64,000 bases of DNA. Origin: DASSUW01 sp963774155. Lineage in GTDB: Bacteria > Actinomycetota > Thermoleophilia > Solirubrobacterales > Solirubrobacteraceae. Shown here piece by piece: positions 1 through 8,153 of the stretch. The stretch spans positions 1,054,001-1,118,000 of the forward strand of contig CAVZDW010000008.1 in assembly GCA_963774155.1 (NCBI GenBank). The letters are read 5' to 3'. The position numbers and the translations under genes are program-made. The notes below the pieces were generated by a model. That model was not told the DNA's origin, did no database searches, and saw only the letters and a program-made list of their open reading frames with translations. How positions within the stretch are numbered: position 1 is the stretch's first letter; each line of letters starts with the position of its first letter.

Positions 1-84
1 CTATGGCCCCTTGGGCGAAGTGAAACCGGACGTGCGGTCCAGTCTTCGTGGAATAGGCGCGATGCCGCCAGCGTCCACCCTCTG

Positions 85-1464
85 ATGAGACGGATCACCG
101 GAGCCGCCGCGCTGGGCTATGTCGTGCTCGCGGCGATCGAGAACATGGGCCTGCTCGGTCTGCCCGCGCTCGGTGCCCCGGCCTCCGACGTGCGTGCCGC
201 GTACGCCGACACCGCGCTCGGCGTCGTGACGGTGACGGCCGGCGCGCTGTCGCTCCTCTGCTACCTCGTGTTCGCGTTCGGGACGCGGCGGCTCGTGCCG
301 GCCGTGCTCGCAGTCGCGCTGGCGGGCGGCGGCGTCGTGGCGGCCGCGCTGCTCGTGGCGGGCGGTGACCCCGCGCTGTTCGACCTCCAGCTCACGCTGC
401 GCTACCTCGCCGGGCCGCTGATGGCGCTCGTCGTCTGGCGCACGCCGCTGGTCGCCGTGCCGCTGCTGCTGACGCCGCTCGCCCTCGCGACCGGGTTCGA
501 GCTCGGCGCCCAGCTCGCCTTCGCGGCGAACGCGGCGTGGATCTGGTGGGCCGGGATGCGGCTGCTCGTCGACCGCTCGCTGCGCGACGGCGCGTTCCTC
601 ATGCTCGTGGTGGCCGCCGGCCTCGTCGGCGTGGCCCTGCTGATCGTCCCGGAGGCCACCGGCGCGTTCTTCGCCTGGGGCCTGAAGCCGGCCCCGCTCG
701 CCGCCTTCGCCGGCGGGATCTACGTGGGCTCGGCGGTCGTCTACGCGATCGGCCTGCGCTCCGCCGACACCCGCTCGCTCGTGATCGCCGCGGTCGTGCT
801 CTCGCTGTCGGTCCTGGCGGCGACGTTCGCGCACCTCGACGTCTTCGACTTCAGCCGCCTGCAGGCCTGGGCCTGGGTCGCGCTGTTCGCCGCCTTCGGC
901 GCGGTGACCTCGTGGCTCGCCGTGGCGGCGTCGTATGCGCGGGCGCCGGGTCCGCGCCTGCCGGCCTGGACCCGCACGTCGTTCGCCTTGGCCGCGCTCG
1001 CGCTCGGTGGTGCCGCCGTCGCGCTTTGGATCGACCCGGCGGCGTTCTCCCTGCCGCCGCTCGGCGGCCGCTTCGCCGGCTCGTGGGCGGCGATGCTCGC
1101 CACCCTCGCCGCGTGGCCGGCCGTGCGGGGCGTGCCGGACGAAGCCCGTCTCCCCGCGCTGGCCCTTGTCGCGCTCCCGCTCGGCGCGCTCGCGGCCGCC
1201 GCGCGGGCCGGGCCGACCCGGCGTACGTGGGGTCTCGTCGCGCTCGTGGTCGTCGGCGCCGGGACGAACTTCGGCATTAAGGGAGCGGGATCGGCCGCCG
1301 CGCGCGACCGAGTGTCGACTTATGTGCCGGAGCGGCACCAAAGTCGACAACGGGCGTCGAGTGTCGACTTTGTCGGCCCAGGGCCGACAAACTCGACACT
1401 CGGCAGGCCGCCGCGGCCGGCTCCCTCGCTGCCCTACCCAGCCGGGGTTGACGTTCGGAGCTAG
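85..1464 (+). CDS. polytopic membrane protein, unknown function
   Basis: I do not recognise a named family. The 459-residue product is almost entirely hydrophobic Ala/Leu/Val-rich segments separated by short charged loops, giving roughly ten membrane spans. The natural protein probably ends near residue 395. From about position 1265 the reading frame runs into a repeat element (1265-1458) and two tandem hairpins, so the last 60 or so residues are Arg/Ser/Pro-rich, unlike the rest, and are encoded by the element. Its TAG stop shares a CTAG with the stop of the opposing zinc-ribbon gene. ATG 85 is chosen because the first membrane segment follows directly. The gene is probably real; the function is unknown. 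Confidence 0.7.
   Translation: MRRITGAAALGYVVLAAIENMGLLGLPALGAPASDVRAAYADTALGVVTVTAGALSLLCYLVFAFGTRRLVPAVLAVALAGGGVVAAALLVAGGDPALFDLQLTLRYLAGPLMALVVWRTPLVAVPLLLTPLALATGFELGAQLAFAANAAWIWWAGMRLLVDRSLRDGAFLMLVVAAGLVGVALLIVPEATGAFFAWGLKPAPLAAFAGGIYVGSAVVYAIGLRSADTRSLVIAAVVLSLSVLAATFAHLDVFDFSRLQAWAWVALFAAFGAVTSWLAVAASYARAPGPRLPAWTRTSFALAALALGGAAVALWIDPAAFSLPPLGGRFAGSWAAMLATLAAWPAVRGVPDEARLPALALVALPLGALAAAARAGPTRRTWGLVALVVVGAGTNFGIKGAGSAAARDRVSTYVPERHQSRQRASSVDFVGPGPTNSTLGRPPRPAPSLPYPAGVDVRS
1265..1458. repeat. REP-like intergenic element, copy 1, interrupted by hairpins
   Basis: The left end (CGAACTTCGGCATT then AGGGAGCG) and the right end (GGCTCCCTCGCT then CCCTACCCAGCCG) match the element at 17264-17339. 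In this copy the two halves are separated by about 100 bp holding two tandem hairpins (1311-1405). The outer arms are less complementary here than in copy 2. The element lies at the 3' end of a membrane-protein gene, as copy 2 does. Confidence 0.6.
1311..1405. repeat. two tandem hairpins sharing a TGTCGACTT arm
   Basis: The first hairpin pairs TGTCGACTTATGTGCCG with CGGCACCAAAGTCGACA around a GAG loop. The second pairs CGAGTGTCGACTTTGTCGG with CCGACAAACTCGACACTCG around a CCCAGGG centre, with one mismatch. Both begin with the same GTGTCGACTT arm. They may act as a strong transcription terminator between the convergent genes or be a nested mobile palindromic unit. Confidence 0.65.
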
Positions 1465-1775
1465 TCGAACAGCTCGTCCAAGAAGCTCTTCTTGCGCTTC
1501 TTGTGGGTCTTATGCGACCGGTAGTCCGAGTAGATCCGCTCGGCCGTCTTGGCGTCGAACCCGTAGTTCGACTTGGGCTTCGAGTCGCCCGAGCCCGTCA
1601 TCTCGCGGATGAAGTCCTCGTCGTCCGCGCCGGCGACGACCGCCCGCTCGCGTTCGAGGATCCGTTCGAGCTCTCCGCGATCGAGCCAGACGCCGCGACA
1701 GTTCCGGCACGCGTCGATGCGCACGCCGCTGCGATCGAGCTCGACGAGCTCACCGCCACAAGAAGGACACCGCAT
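1461..1775 (-). CDS. TFIIB-type zinc-ribbon protein
   Basis: This 104-residue protein starts with a zinc-ribbon: CPSC near residue 3 and CRNC near residue 23, followed by GVWLDRGEL, the signature of the zf-TFIIB domain family. The rest is charged and ends in a Lys-rich stretch and FLDELFD, consistent with nucleic-acid or protein binding. The family is widespread and mostly uncharacterised. It starts 15 bp from the divergent YbaK-like gene, so the two probably share a promoter region. Its TAG stop overlaps the opposing membrane-protein stop in a CTAG tetranucleotide. Confidence 0.85.
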   Translation of the reverse strand: MRCPSCGGELVELDRSGVRIDACRNCRGVWLDRGELERILERERAVVAGADDEDFIREMTGSGDSKPKSNYGFDAKTAERIYSDYRSHKTHKKRKKSFLDELFD

Positions 1776-1790
1776 GCTGTGATCCTAGTC

Positions 1791-2867
1791 ATGGCCGGCC
1801 GCGAGACACCCGCCACCGCCGCCGCCCGCAAGGCCGGGATCGCGTTCGGGGTGCTCGAGTACGAGCACGACGCGGCGAGCGCGTCGTATGGGCTCGAGGC
1901 CGCGGAGCGTCTCGGGCTCGACCCCGCGCGGGTGTTCAAGACGCTGCTGGCGACGGTCGACGGGCAGCTCCGCGTGTGCGTGCTGCCGGTCACCGCGCAG
2001 CTCGATCTGCGGGCGCTCGGCAAGCGGGCGGCGATGGCCGATCCCAAGGACGCGCAGCGGGCGACCGGGTACGTCGTCGGCGGCATCAGCCCGCTCGGCC
2101 AGCGCAAGCGGATCGCCACCGTGGTCGACGAGACCGCGTTCGCGCACGAGACGATCTTCGTCAGCGCCGGGCGGCGCGGGCTCGAGCTGGAGCTCGCGCC
2201 CGCCGACCTGGCCGAGCTCACCGGGGCGACGACGGCGCGCCATCACGCGATGAGCGACGACGACCCGCTCCGCATGTACCTCGTCGTCCGCCGCGGCGCG
2301 GTGGACGACCTCGCGCGAGCGGCCCTCCTCGCCGGCGCGGCCGCCGTCGCCTGCGTGCGCGACCCGGCGCACGCCGAGGCGGTGGCCGCGTGGCGCCCGC
2401 GGCCCGGGAAGGTCTGCCTGCGCGCCCGCACGCGCGGCCAGTGGGAGCAGGTGCTGGAGGAGCCGCACGCGCTCGCGGGCGATGCCGTCGCCGCGCTCCC
2501 GCCCCGCCGGCGCTCCGAGCGCGGCCCGCTGCTGGAGAAGCTGCAGGCCATGAGCACCGACCTCGGCGAGGCGCCGCGCGAGGCTCCCGCCGTCCCGGGC
2601 GGTCTCACCTACCTCCTCAACCCCGACGCGCCGATGAGCTCGGGCAAGACGCTCGCCCAGGTCGCCCACGCCGCCGTCATGGCCGCCGACACGCAGGAGC
2701 TCGAGGCGTGGGTCGCCGCCGGCTGTCCCGGCCGCGTCCTCGCCCCCGCGGCGGCGGAGTTCGCCCAGGCCGCGGGCCGCGACGACCTCGCGGCCTCCGT
2801 GGCTGATGCCGGCCTCACCGAGGTCGCACCGGGCACCATCACCGTGGTCGCGCTGCGGCCGGGCTAA
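1791..2867 (+). CDS. YbaK-type Cys-tRNA(Pro) deacylase joined to PTH2-like peptidyl-tRNA hydrolase
   Basis: Residues 1-150 are a YbaK/EbsC domain: a trans-editing hydrolase that removes mischarged cysteine from tRNA(Pro). Residues 154-358 match actinobacterial PTH2-type peptidyl-tRNA hydrolase, with the typical LNPDAPMSSGKTLAQVAHAA core near its C-terminal third. Both cut ester bonds on tRNA, so a fusion is functionally plausible. However, at 2240-2253 the sequence reads CGCCATCACGCGATGAGC. Dropping one C would end the YbaK part as ITR-stop with TGA overlapping the ATG (2250) of a separate hydrolase gene, which is the usual YbaK-type ending. The fusion may therefore result from a single inserted base, real or artefactual. 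ATG 1791 is chosen because the YbaK domain begins there. Confidence 0.8.
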   Translation: MAGRETPATAAARKAGIAFGVLEYEHDAASASYGLEAAERLGLDPARVFKTLLATVDGQLRVCVLPVTAQLDLRALGKRAAMADPKDAQRATGYVVGGISPLGQRKRIATVVDETAFAHETIFVSAGRRGLELELAPADLAELTGATTARHHAMSDDDPLRMYLVVRRGAVDDLARAALLAGAAAVACVRDPAHAEAVAAWRPRPGKVCLRARTRGQWEQVLEEPHALAGDAVAALPPRRRSERGPLLEKLQAMSTDLGEAPREAPAVPGGLTYLLNPDAPMSSGKTLAQVAHAAVMAADTQELEAWVAAGCPGRVLAPAAAEFAQAAGRDDLAASVADAGLTEVAPGTITVVALRPG

Positions 2868-2877
2868 GGTCCACGCC

Positions 2878-3345
2878 GTGGCCGACCCCGACCTCGCCGA
2901 GCTCCTCGCCCAAGAGGACGAGCTGCAGTTCCGCAGCTTCACGAACACCGAGGCGTGGGAGCTGGGCTGCGCCCTGGTCGACGCCGCGCAGCGCGACCGG
3001 CTGGCGGTGACCATCGACATCCGCCGCGGCGACCAGCAGCTCTTCCACGTCGCGCTCCCCGGCACCCAGCCCGACAACGACATCTGGATCGAGCGCAAGA
3101 ACCGCGTCGTGCGGCGGTGGGGTCACAGCTCGTTCTACATGGGCGCGCTGCACCGCGAGCAGGGCACGACGCTGGCCGAGCGCCAGCTCGTCGATCCCAC
3201 CGAGTTCGCCGACCACGGGGGCGCGTTCCCGGTCACCGTCCGCGGTGTGGGCATCGTCGGCACCGTCACCGTGTCGGGGCTTCCTCAGGCCGACGACCAC
3301 CGTCTGGTGGTCGAGGTCCTCCGAGCGTTTCTGGCAGATCGCTGA
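2878..3345 (+). CDS. UPF0303 / heme-degrading-domain family protein
   Basis: The 155-residue product resembles the UPF0303 family: LAELLAQEDELQF at the start, a central WIERKNRVVRRWGHSS motif, and a C-terminal GTVTVSGLPQADDH that is near-diagnostic. The family adopts the DUF336/HbpS-like fold and is annotated as heme-binding or degrading; its reaction is poorly defined. GTG 2878 is chosen because homology begins immediately after it; an in-frame upstream start would overlap the previous gene. It lies 10 bp after the YbaK/PTH2 ORF and is probably cotranscribed. Confidence 0.85.
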   Translation: MADPDLAELLAQEDELQFRSFTNTEAWELGCALVDAAQRDRLAVTIDIRRGDQQLFHVALPGTQPDNDIWIERKNRVVRRWGHSSFYMGALHREQGTTLAERQLVDPTEFADHGGAFPVTVRGVGIVGTVTVSGLPQADDHRLVVEVLRAFLADR

Positions 3346-3359
3346 TCTCCCAGGTCCGC

Positions 3360-3388
3360 GCCGGCTCGCCGCGACGCGACGAGCCGGC
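3360..3388. terminator. bidirectional hairpin terminator
   Basis: GCCGGCTCG (3360-3368) and CGAGCCGGC (3380-3388) form a perfect 9-bp stem with an 11-nt loop between two convergent genes. There is no U-run, which is common for terminators in high-GC actinobacteria. Confidence 0.6.
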
Positions 3389-3396
3389 TCCCGTCG

Positions 3397-4206
3397 TCAG
3401 GCTGTGCTGGTGGCGCGGCGCTTCGCCGGCCGCGCCTTCGACGGCCGCGACTTGGCGGTCGCGCGCGCCTTGGCGGGCCGCGCCTTCGCCGGGCGCGACT
3501 TGGCGGCGGACTTCGCCGGGCGCGCCTTCGCCTTCGCGGCCGGCTTCGCCCTGGCCGGGCGGCGCTTCGCGGCGCTCTTGGCCGGGCGGGCCTTCGCCTT
3601 GGCCGGGCGCGAGCGGGCGCGGCCGTTCGAGCTGCCGCGACGCTCGGCGGGCGGGACCTCCTCGGTCACGACCGCCTTGGTGAGCTGCGGGATCAGCTTC
3701 GTCAGGAAGTTGGCCATGCGCTCTTCCTGGCGGCGGAACTCCCGGGCGAGCTGCGCGGTGTCCCGGTCGCCGACCGCCTGGGCGAGCGTCTCGATCGCCA
3801 GGTAGTGGCCGATCTCCTCGTGCTCGTTCCAGAGCTCGGTCTTGGCGTTCTTGAGCAGCTTCTCGGCGACACCCGTGCCGCGCAGCGCGTGCAACGGCGC
3901 CTTGCTCGCGGCCACGGCCTGCGTCGCCGCCGCCGTCACCTTGCTCGCGGCCTCGGAGACCACGTCGGGGCCGGGCAGGCTCGCCGCCTCGGCTTTGCCG
4001 CCGAGTTGCTTGATGCGCCGCTCGAGGCCCTTGGCCTGCGCCTTGGTCTCCTTCAGATGATCCTGGAGGCGCTTCTTGTAGCTCGCTCGCGCGGCGGCCA
4101 TCTTGATGTGGGCCTGGAGCGCGATCTCGAGTTCCTTCTCCTTGCCGTACGCCTCGTTCAGGTACTGGATCACCTTCGTGGCGCTCGGGCTCAGGGTTTG
4201 TGCCAT
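3397..4206 (-). CDS. DUF892 ferritin-like protein with histone-H1-like basic tail
   Basis: Residues 1-180 form a helical ferritin-like bundle of the DUF892/YciF type (LNEAYGKEKELEIALQAHI near the start, then HEEIGHYLAIETL). From about residue 190 to the end (269) the protein is a low-complexity repeat of RPAKAKARPAKSAAK-type units, like the C-terminal tails of histone H1 and mycobacterial HupB. That tail should bind DNA. The combination suggests a stress-induced, DNA-associated protein resembling Dps in logic. ATG 4206 is chosen over an upstream in-frame ATG because AAGGAG lies just upstream. No ferroxidase assignment is made. Confidence 0.8.
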   Translation of the reverse strand: MAQTLSPSATKVIQYLNEAYGKEKELEIALQAHIKMAAARASYKKRLQDHLKETKAQAKGLERRIKQLGGKAEAASLPGPDVVSEAASKVTAAATQAVAASKAPLHALRGTGVAEKLLKNAKTELWNEHEEIGHYLAIETLAQAVGDRDTAQLAREFRRQEERMANFLTKLIPQLTKAVVTEEVPPAERRGSSNGRARSRPAKAKARPAKSAAKRRPARAKPAAKAKARPAKSAAKSRPAKARPAKARATAKSRPSKARPAKRRATSTA

Positions 4207-4282
4207 GGGCAGCTCTCCTTTGCAGGGGGATTCCTTGCCCATGGCCTACCCAGCAGGCGGTATTGCAGACCTGGGATCGCGC

Positions 4283-5668
4283 TCAGTGCGGTGCGAGTAC
4301 GGACTCGATCGGCTCCGCAGGACCCCGGCGCCGGCGGACGAGACGCTCGCGGGTTGACTCCGCGGCGACCACGACGGTGACTCCGGCGAGCGCTATGACG
4401 AGCGGCATGACCGGCAGGTTGCGGCGCGTGCCGGCGAGCAGGAGCCCTCCGATGACGGTGATCCCGGCGAGCAGGAGCGCGATCGGGAGCACCTCCCAGC
4501 GGCGCCGCAGCGCGAGCAGGACGAGACCGGCGAAGCCGAGCAGGAGCACCGCGTAATGCAGGGCGCCGCCCACGGCGGAGGCGCCCGGCGCGCCCGAGCC
4601 CTTCCACATGTGAGCCATCTTGCCGGCCATCATCTCCCCGAACGCGCGTGGCTCCCCGGTCGCCCACTTGACCAGGTTCTCGCGGCCCACGCGCCCGAGC
4701 GCCGCGTCACGCGGGAGGTCCGGGTACTGGCGGGCGACGCGGTCGAGCAGCGGGTTCATCGGGATCGCGCGCAGCTGGTCCTCGGGGATGGGATCGCCGC
4801 CGCGGACACGGTGCAGCAGGTGTTGCTTGACGCCGTCGTGGAGCCCGTCGCCCGGCAGGTAGGTGCCGATGAAGAGCGCCTTGCCGCCGCCGGTGGACAC
4901 CGGCACGAAGCGGCCGAGCTCGTTCGAGACGTGGGCGGCCCACGGGGCGACGACGGCGGCGAACGCGAGCACGACGAGCGCACCCGCCGGGGCGCCGCGC
5001 AGCCAGCCGTTGCGCCAGACGGCCACACCGGTCGCCAGCAGCGCGATCAGCACCGTCAGGCCGACGTACTCGGGCCGCAGGTACGCGGTCACCCCGAGCA
5101 GGAGCCCGGGAACGATCCACGCCCAGGGCGAGCGGCCGCGGTCGGCCGCCCAGAGGAACGCGAGGACGACCGCGGGGACCGTGGCCATCGCCAGCACCTC
5201 GCCGGCCAGCAGCGAGGTGTAGAAGAGCGTCGGCGGGTAGATCGCCGCGACGGCGGCCGCCACCACGCCGGCGCGCGGCCCGGCCAGCCGGCGCCCGAGC
5301 AGGTACACGACGAGCACGCCGGCCGTCCCCACGACGGCGAGTCCGATGCGCGCCGCGACCGGGCTGACGTCACCGACCAGCGTGTAGATGCCCGCGGCGA
5401 AGAACGGCGCGCCGGGCGCGAAGTCGTACGGGTTCGCGGACCCGGGAAGCCCGAACTCGCCGTCGCGGTAGAGATGCGCGGCGAGCCGCTCGTACATGTC
5501 TGCGTCGCTGCCGTGCCGGAAGTCGAAGCCGTTGAGCGCCGCGACCATGCGTGCGACGAAGGCGAGCGCGAGCACGCCGAGGAGCAGCCACAGCAGGCCA
5601 CGACCACCGTGGCGCTCGGGCAGCGTCCTCGCCCAGCCGCGCACTCCACCCTCCTCCGTGTCCGTCAT
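4283..5668 (-). CDS. GT39-like integral membrane glycosyltransferase
   Basis: This 461-residue membrane protein has the ArnT/PMT (GT-C) layout: an N-terminal TM helix, an extracytoplasmic loop starting with GFDFRHGSDADMYERLAAHL that carries the acidic pair expected for catalysis, then about ten TM segments. Members transfer sugars from polyprenyl-phosphate donors to proteins, lipids or polysaccharides on the outer face of the membrane; the acceptor cannot be read from sequence. ATG 5668 (MTDTEE) is preferred to GTG 5680, which has no visible ribosome-binding site. Confidence 0.8.
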   Translation of the reverse strand: MTDTEEGGVRGWARTLPERHGGRGLLWLLLGVLALAFVARMVAALNGFDFRHGSDADMYERLAAHLYRDGEFGLPGSANPYDFAPGAPFFAAGIYTLVGDVSPVAARIGLAVVGTAGVLVVYLLGRRLAGPRAGVVAAAVAAIYPPTLFYTSLLAGEVLAMATVPAVVLAFLWAADRGRSPWAWIVPGLLLGVTAYLRPEYVGLTVLIALLATGVAVWRNGWLRGAPAGALVVLAFAAVVAPWAAHVSNELGRFVPVSTGGGKALFIGTYLPGDGLHDGVKQHLLHRVRGGDPIPEDQLRAIPMNPLLDRVARQYPDLPRDAALGRVGRENLVKWATGEPRAFGEMMAGKMAHMWKGSGAPGASAVGGALHYAVLLLGFAGLVLLALRRRWEVLPIALLLAGITVIGGLLLAGTRRNLPVMPLVIALAGVTVVVAAESTRERLVRRRRGPAEPIESVLAPH

Positions 5669-5710
5669 CCTCGAGCGCACCCTAGCGTCGGCCCAGGCGC
5701 GCGAACAGGT

Positions 5711-7048
5711 CTACGGAACCGGCGGGATCTGGGGTCCGGTGATGCCGCTGGGGCCGTTCGGGCGCGGCGGCCGCGGCGGCTGCGGGGGCGCGACGATCGA
5801 GCCCGGGCACTTCGGGCATGCGCTCGGCGGGGGCGGGTCGGGCTCCTCCTCGGGCGGCGGCGGAGGAGGTGGCGGCGGCGGATCGGCGACGACCGTCGGC
5901 GCCGGCGTCGGCGCGGGCGTGACGGTCGGCTCGGCCACCGCCGCCTCGTGCGACGGCGCCTTCGGCGTGCGCCGTGGCCGCGGGCGGACGACCGGCGGAT
6001 CGGGCTCCGACGGTGTCGGCACCGGCGCGGCGGGCGTGGGCTCCAGGGCGGCCGTCGGAGCCGGTCCGCCGACGACGTGCAGCTTCGCCCGCCGCGGCCG
6101 GAGCTTCGGGCCCGGCGCCCAGGTCGCGCGGCGCATGACGGGCTCGGGCGTCGCGGTCGGGGCCGCCGTGACGTCGGCCTCGAAGACCCGGGTCGGCGAG
6201 TGCGCCTCGGCGGCCAGCAGGCCGAGGGCGATCACGGCCAGCGCCGCGACTCCGGCACCGGCCATCGCCCGCACGCCGCGGCCCCGTGGCGGGCTCCAGT
6301 CCGAGCCGGCCCGCTCGGCCGCGCGGGCGATCGCCGCGTCACGGAGCCACGCCGCGGCGGCGACCGGCAGCCAGAGGCGGTACGCGACGCCGGCCTCCTC
6401 CATCGCCTCCTGGCGAACGCGACAGGTCCCGCAGCCGACGAGGTGCTCGGCGAGCCAGCCGGCGTCGTCCTCGAGCACGCCGTCCTGGCGCATGGCCAGC
6501 AGCGGCAGGGCGCGATCGCAGAGCGGCGACGCGGAGGCGACCGAGCCGAGCGCCGTCTGGCGCAGGCCGTCGCGCAGGTTGAGCCGGGCGCGTGAGATGA
6601 GCTGGGCGACCGAGTTGCGGTTCAGGCCCATGACCTCGGCGACCTGGTCATACGACAGCTCGGCCAGCTCGCGCAGGGCGAGCACCTCGCGCTGACGCAC
6701 GGGGAGCGCGAGGCCGGCTGCCCGGATCTGCTCCTGGTGCGCCTCGCGGAGGACCTGGCTCTCCGGGGCCTCGCCGACCGGGGCGGCGAGCTCGGGCAGC
6801 TCGTCGGCCGGCGTCGAGCGGCGGCGACGCTGGATGAGGTCGTAGCTCGCGTGCCGCGCCGCGGTCATGACGTACGCGCCGAAGTTGAGCTCGCGCTCGT
6901 CGAGCTTCGGGAGCCGCTCGAGGACCTTGATGAATGTCTCCTGCGTGGCGTCGGCGGCGTCGTCGGCCGAGCCGGTGAGGCGCAGGCAGAAGTTGTAGAC
7001 CGCTCGCTCGTGCTGGTCGTAGAGCGTCGCGAACTCGTCCACGGTCAT
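5711..7048 (-). CDS. ECF sigma factor fused to zinc-finger, TM and proline-rich tail
   Basis: Residues 1-170 are a complete sigma-70 region 2 plus region 4 (DEFATLYDQHERAVYNFCLR, ATQETFIKVLER, LSYDQVAEVMGLNRNSVAQL). They are followed by a CGTC-containing segment preceded by His (LAEHLVGCGTC, about 225-235), like the zinc-binding anti-sigma domain. One TM helix (about 275-295) and a roughly 150-residue Pro/Thr-rich tail follow. The architecture places a sigma factor and an anti-sigma-like module in one membrane-anchored polypeptide, suggesting release by proteolysis or conformational control. ATG 7048 is chosen because sigma homology begins there; a longer upstream frame is non-conserved. Confidence 0.85.
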   Translation of the reverse strand: MTVDEFATLYDQHERAVYNFCLRLTGSADDAADATQETFIKVLERLPKLDERELNFGAYVMTAARHASYDLIQRRRRSTPADELPELAAPVGEAPESQVLREAHQEQIRAAGLALPVRQREVLALRELAELSYDQVAEVMGLNRNSVAQLISRARLNLRDGLRQTALGSVASASPLCDRALPLLAMRQDGVLEDDAGWLAEHLVGCGTCRVRQEAMEEAGVAYRLWLPVAAAAWLRDAAIARAAERAGSDWSPPRGRGVRAMAGAGVAALAVIALGLLAAEAHSPTRVFEADVTAAPTATPEPVMRRATWAPGPKLRPRRAKLHVVGGPAPTAALEPTPAAPVPTPSEPDPPVVRPRPRRTPKAPSHEAAVAEPTVTPAPTPAPTVVADPPPPPPPPPPEEEPDPPPPSACPKCPGSIVAPPQPPRPPRPNGPSGITGPQIPPVP

Positions 7049-7184
7049 TGCCACACGTAACCGCGCGCGGCCGACCGTTACGCCGACCTGACCGATCGGC
7101 CAGTTCGCGGCGGCCGCCGTAAGAAACCGGCGGCAACCCGGTTGAGCGCTCATCAGACCCCACGGCCCATCAAGGAGGCCCGCA

Positions 7185-7823
7185 GTGCTCACCGCCCGCC
7201 GCATCCCCCGCCCCACCCCCGCCCTCGTCGTCGCGTTCGCCGCGCTCTTCACCGCCATGAGCGGCACCGGCTACGCGGCCCTCAAGATCACCGGCGCCAA
7301 CGTCGCCAACAGCTCGCTCTCCGGCCTCGACATCAAGAACTCCACGCTCGGCTGGAAGGAGCTCAAGCCGGACACGCTCGGCGGCAGCCGCATCAACGAG
7401 GCCGCGCTCGGAACCGTCCCGAGCGCCGCGCACGCCGCGAACGCCGACGCCGTCGGCGGGATCCCCGCGGCACAGCTCATGACCGCCAAGCCGCGCGCCT
7501 TCGAGGCACCGATCCCGCCGCAGGGCAACTTCGCCAACAACGCGATCCTCGGCACGTCGCCGGACCTGCAGCCCGGCACGTACCTGATCAGCGCCCGCCT
7601 GACCTACGACAACGACGGCGCGAGCCAGCAGGAGTCGTGCACGCTGCAGGTCCCCGGTGGCGATGACGACACCGCGGCGAACATCATGGACAACTCCGCG
7701 CCCATGGTCCTCACCGACGTCGTCAGCTCCGACGCCGTGTTCAACGCGAGCGTCAGCTGCACCGCCGACGGCGACGACGACGTGGTCGGCACCGGCAGGA
7801 TCGTCGCCGTCCGCGTGGACTAG
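7185..7823 (+). CDS. secreted protein, unknown function
   Basis: GTG start with a strong AAGGAGG box 7 nt upstream. The 212-residue product has a signal peptide (RRIPRPTPALVVAFAALF... AMSGTGYAA). It then carries short repeats of the ITGANVANSSLSGLDIKN type, which I associate with secreted proteins common in Solirubrobacterales genomes. The C-terminal half (about 95-212) resembles a beta-sandwich: PGTYLISARLTYDN and a Cys pair (SCTLQV, VSCTAD). The function is unknown; an adhesive or structural cell-surface role is possible. Confidence 0.75.
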   Translation: MLTARRIPRPTPALVVAFAALFTAMSGTGYAALKITGANVANSSLSGLDIKNSTLGWKELKPDTLGGSRINEAALGTVPSAAHAANADAVGGIPAAQLMTAKPRAFEAPIPPQGNFANNAILGTSPDLQPGTYLISARLTYDNDGASQQESCTLQVPGGDDDTAANIMDNSAPMVLTDVVSSDAVFNASVSCTADGDDDVVGTGRIVAVRVD

Positions 7824-7915
7824 GCGAGGAGCCGCTCCGCTTCCTCGATCCCCCGCTGGAGGTCGGCCACCGCGCGCACGGCGCGGAGGTCGACCCCGGC
7901 GAGCCGCCACGGTCG
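7820..7915 (-). pseudogene. C-terminal remnant of an unknown gene
   Basis: On the minus strand about 31 codons ending in TAG read RPWRLAGVDLRAVRAV followed by ADLQRGIEEAERLLA. Nearly every codon ends in G or C, and the stop shares a CTAG with the stop of the convergent gene at 7823. Both points suggest the tail of a genuine convergent gene whose 5' part has been lost. No full reading frame remains. Confidence 0.3.
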
Positions 7916-7968
7916 GCGGGACTGGACACATGTTCGAGAGGTCAACAGCCGCGTAACGGGCACCATAC

Positions 7969-8153
7969 GTGTCGATGCTCTCATTGCGTCGGGGCCTCGT
8001 CCTCTTCCTCCTGCTGTTGGCGGGAGCCGTCGCGATCCTCGCCCTGCCAGGTCCGGCTCATGCCGCCGCGGGGTGCGACGAGCAGCGATCGACGACGTCT
8101 ACGTCGATCCGTACTTGAAGGGCTGAGCCTTCAACCACATGTGACTGGCTTGC
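7969..8153 (+). pseudogene. broken N-terminus (signal peptide) of the BNR protein
   Basis: From GTG 7969/ATG 7975 a clear signal peptide is encoded (MLSLRRGLVLFLLLL ... PGPAHAAAG), but this frame stops at 8116-8118. The downstream BNR domain is in another frame. In that frame the stretch just upstream (AIDDVYVDPYLKG) looks coding but is broken by TGA at 8124-8126 and 8142-8144. The simplest reading is a secreted BNR protein whose N-terminal region has been disrupted by a frameshift and stops. Apart from this and the remnant above, I see nothing else between 7824 and 8153. Confidence 0.45.

Noticed and set aside
3400..3620. Short direct repeats resembling a CRISPR array
   Set aside because: They are codon-phased Pro-Ala-Lys/Arg repeats of the DUF892 protein tail, with no spacers.
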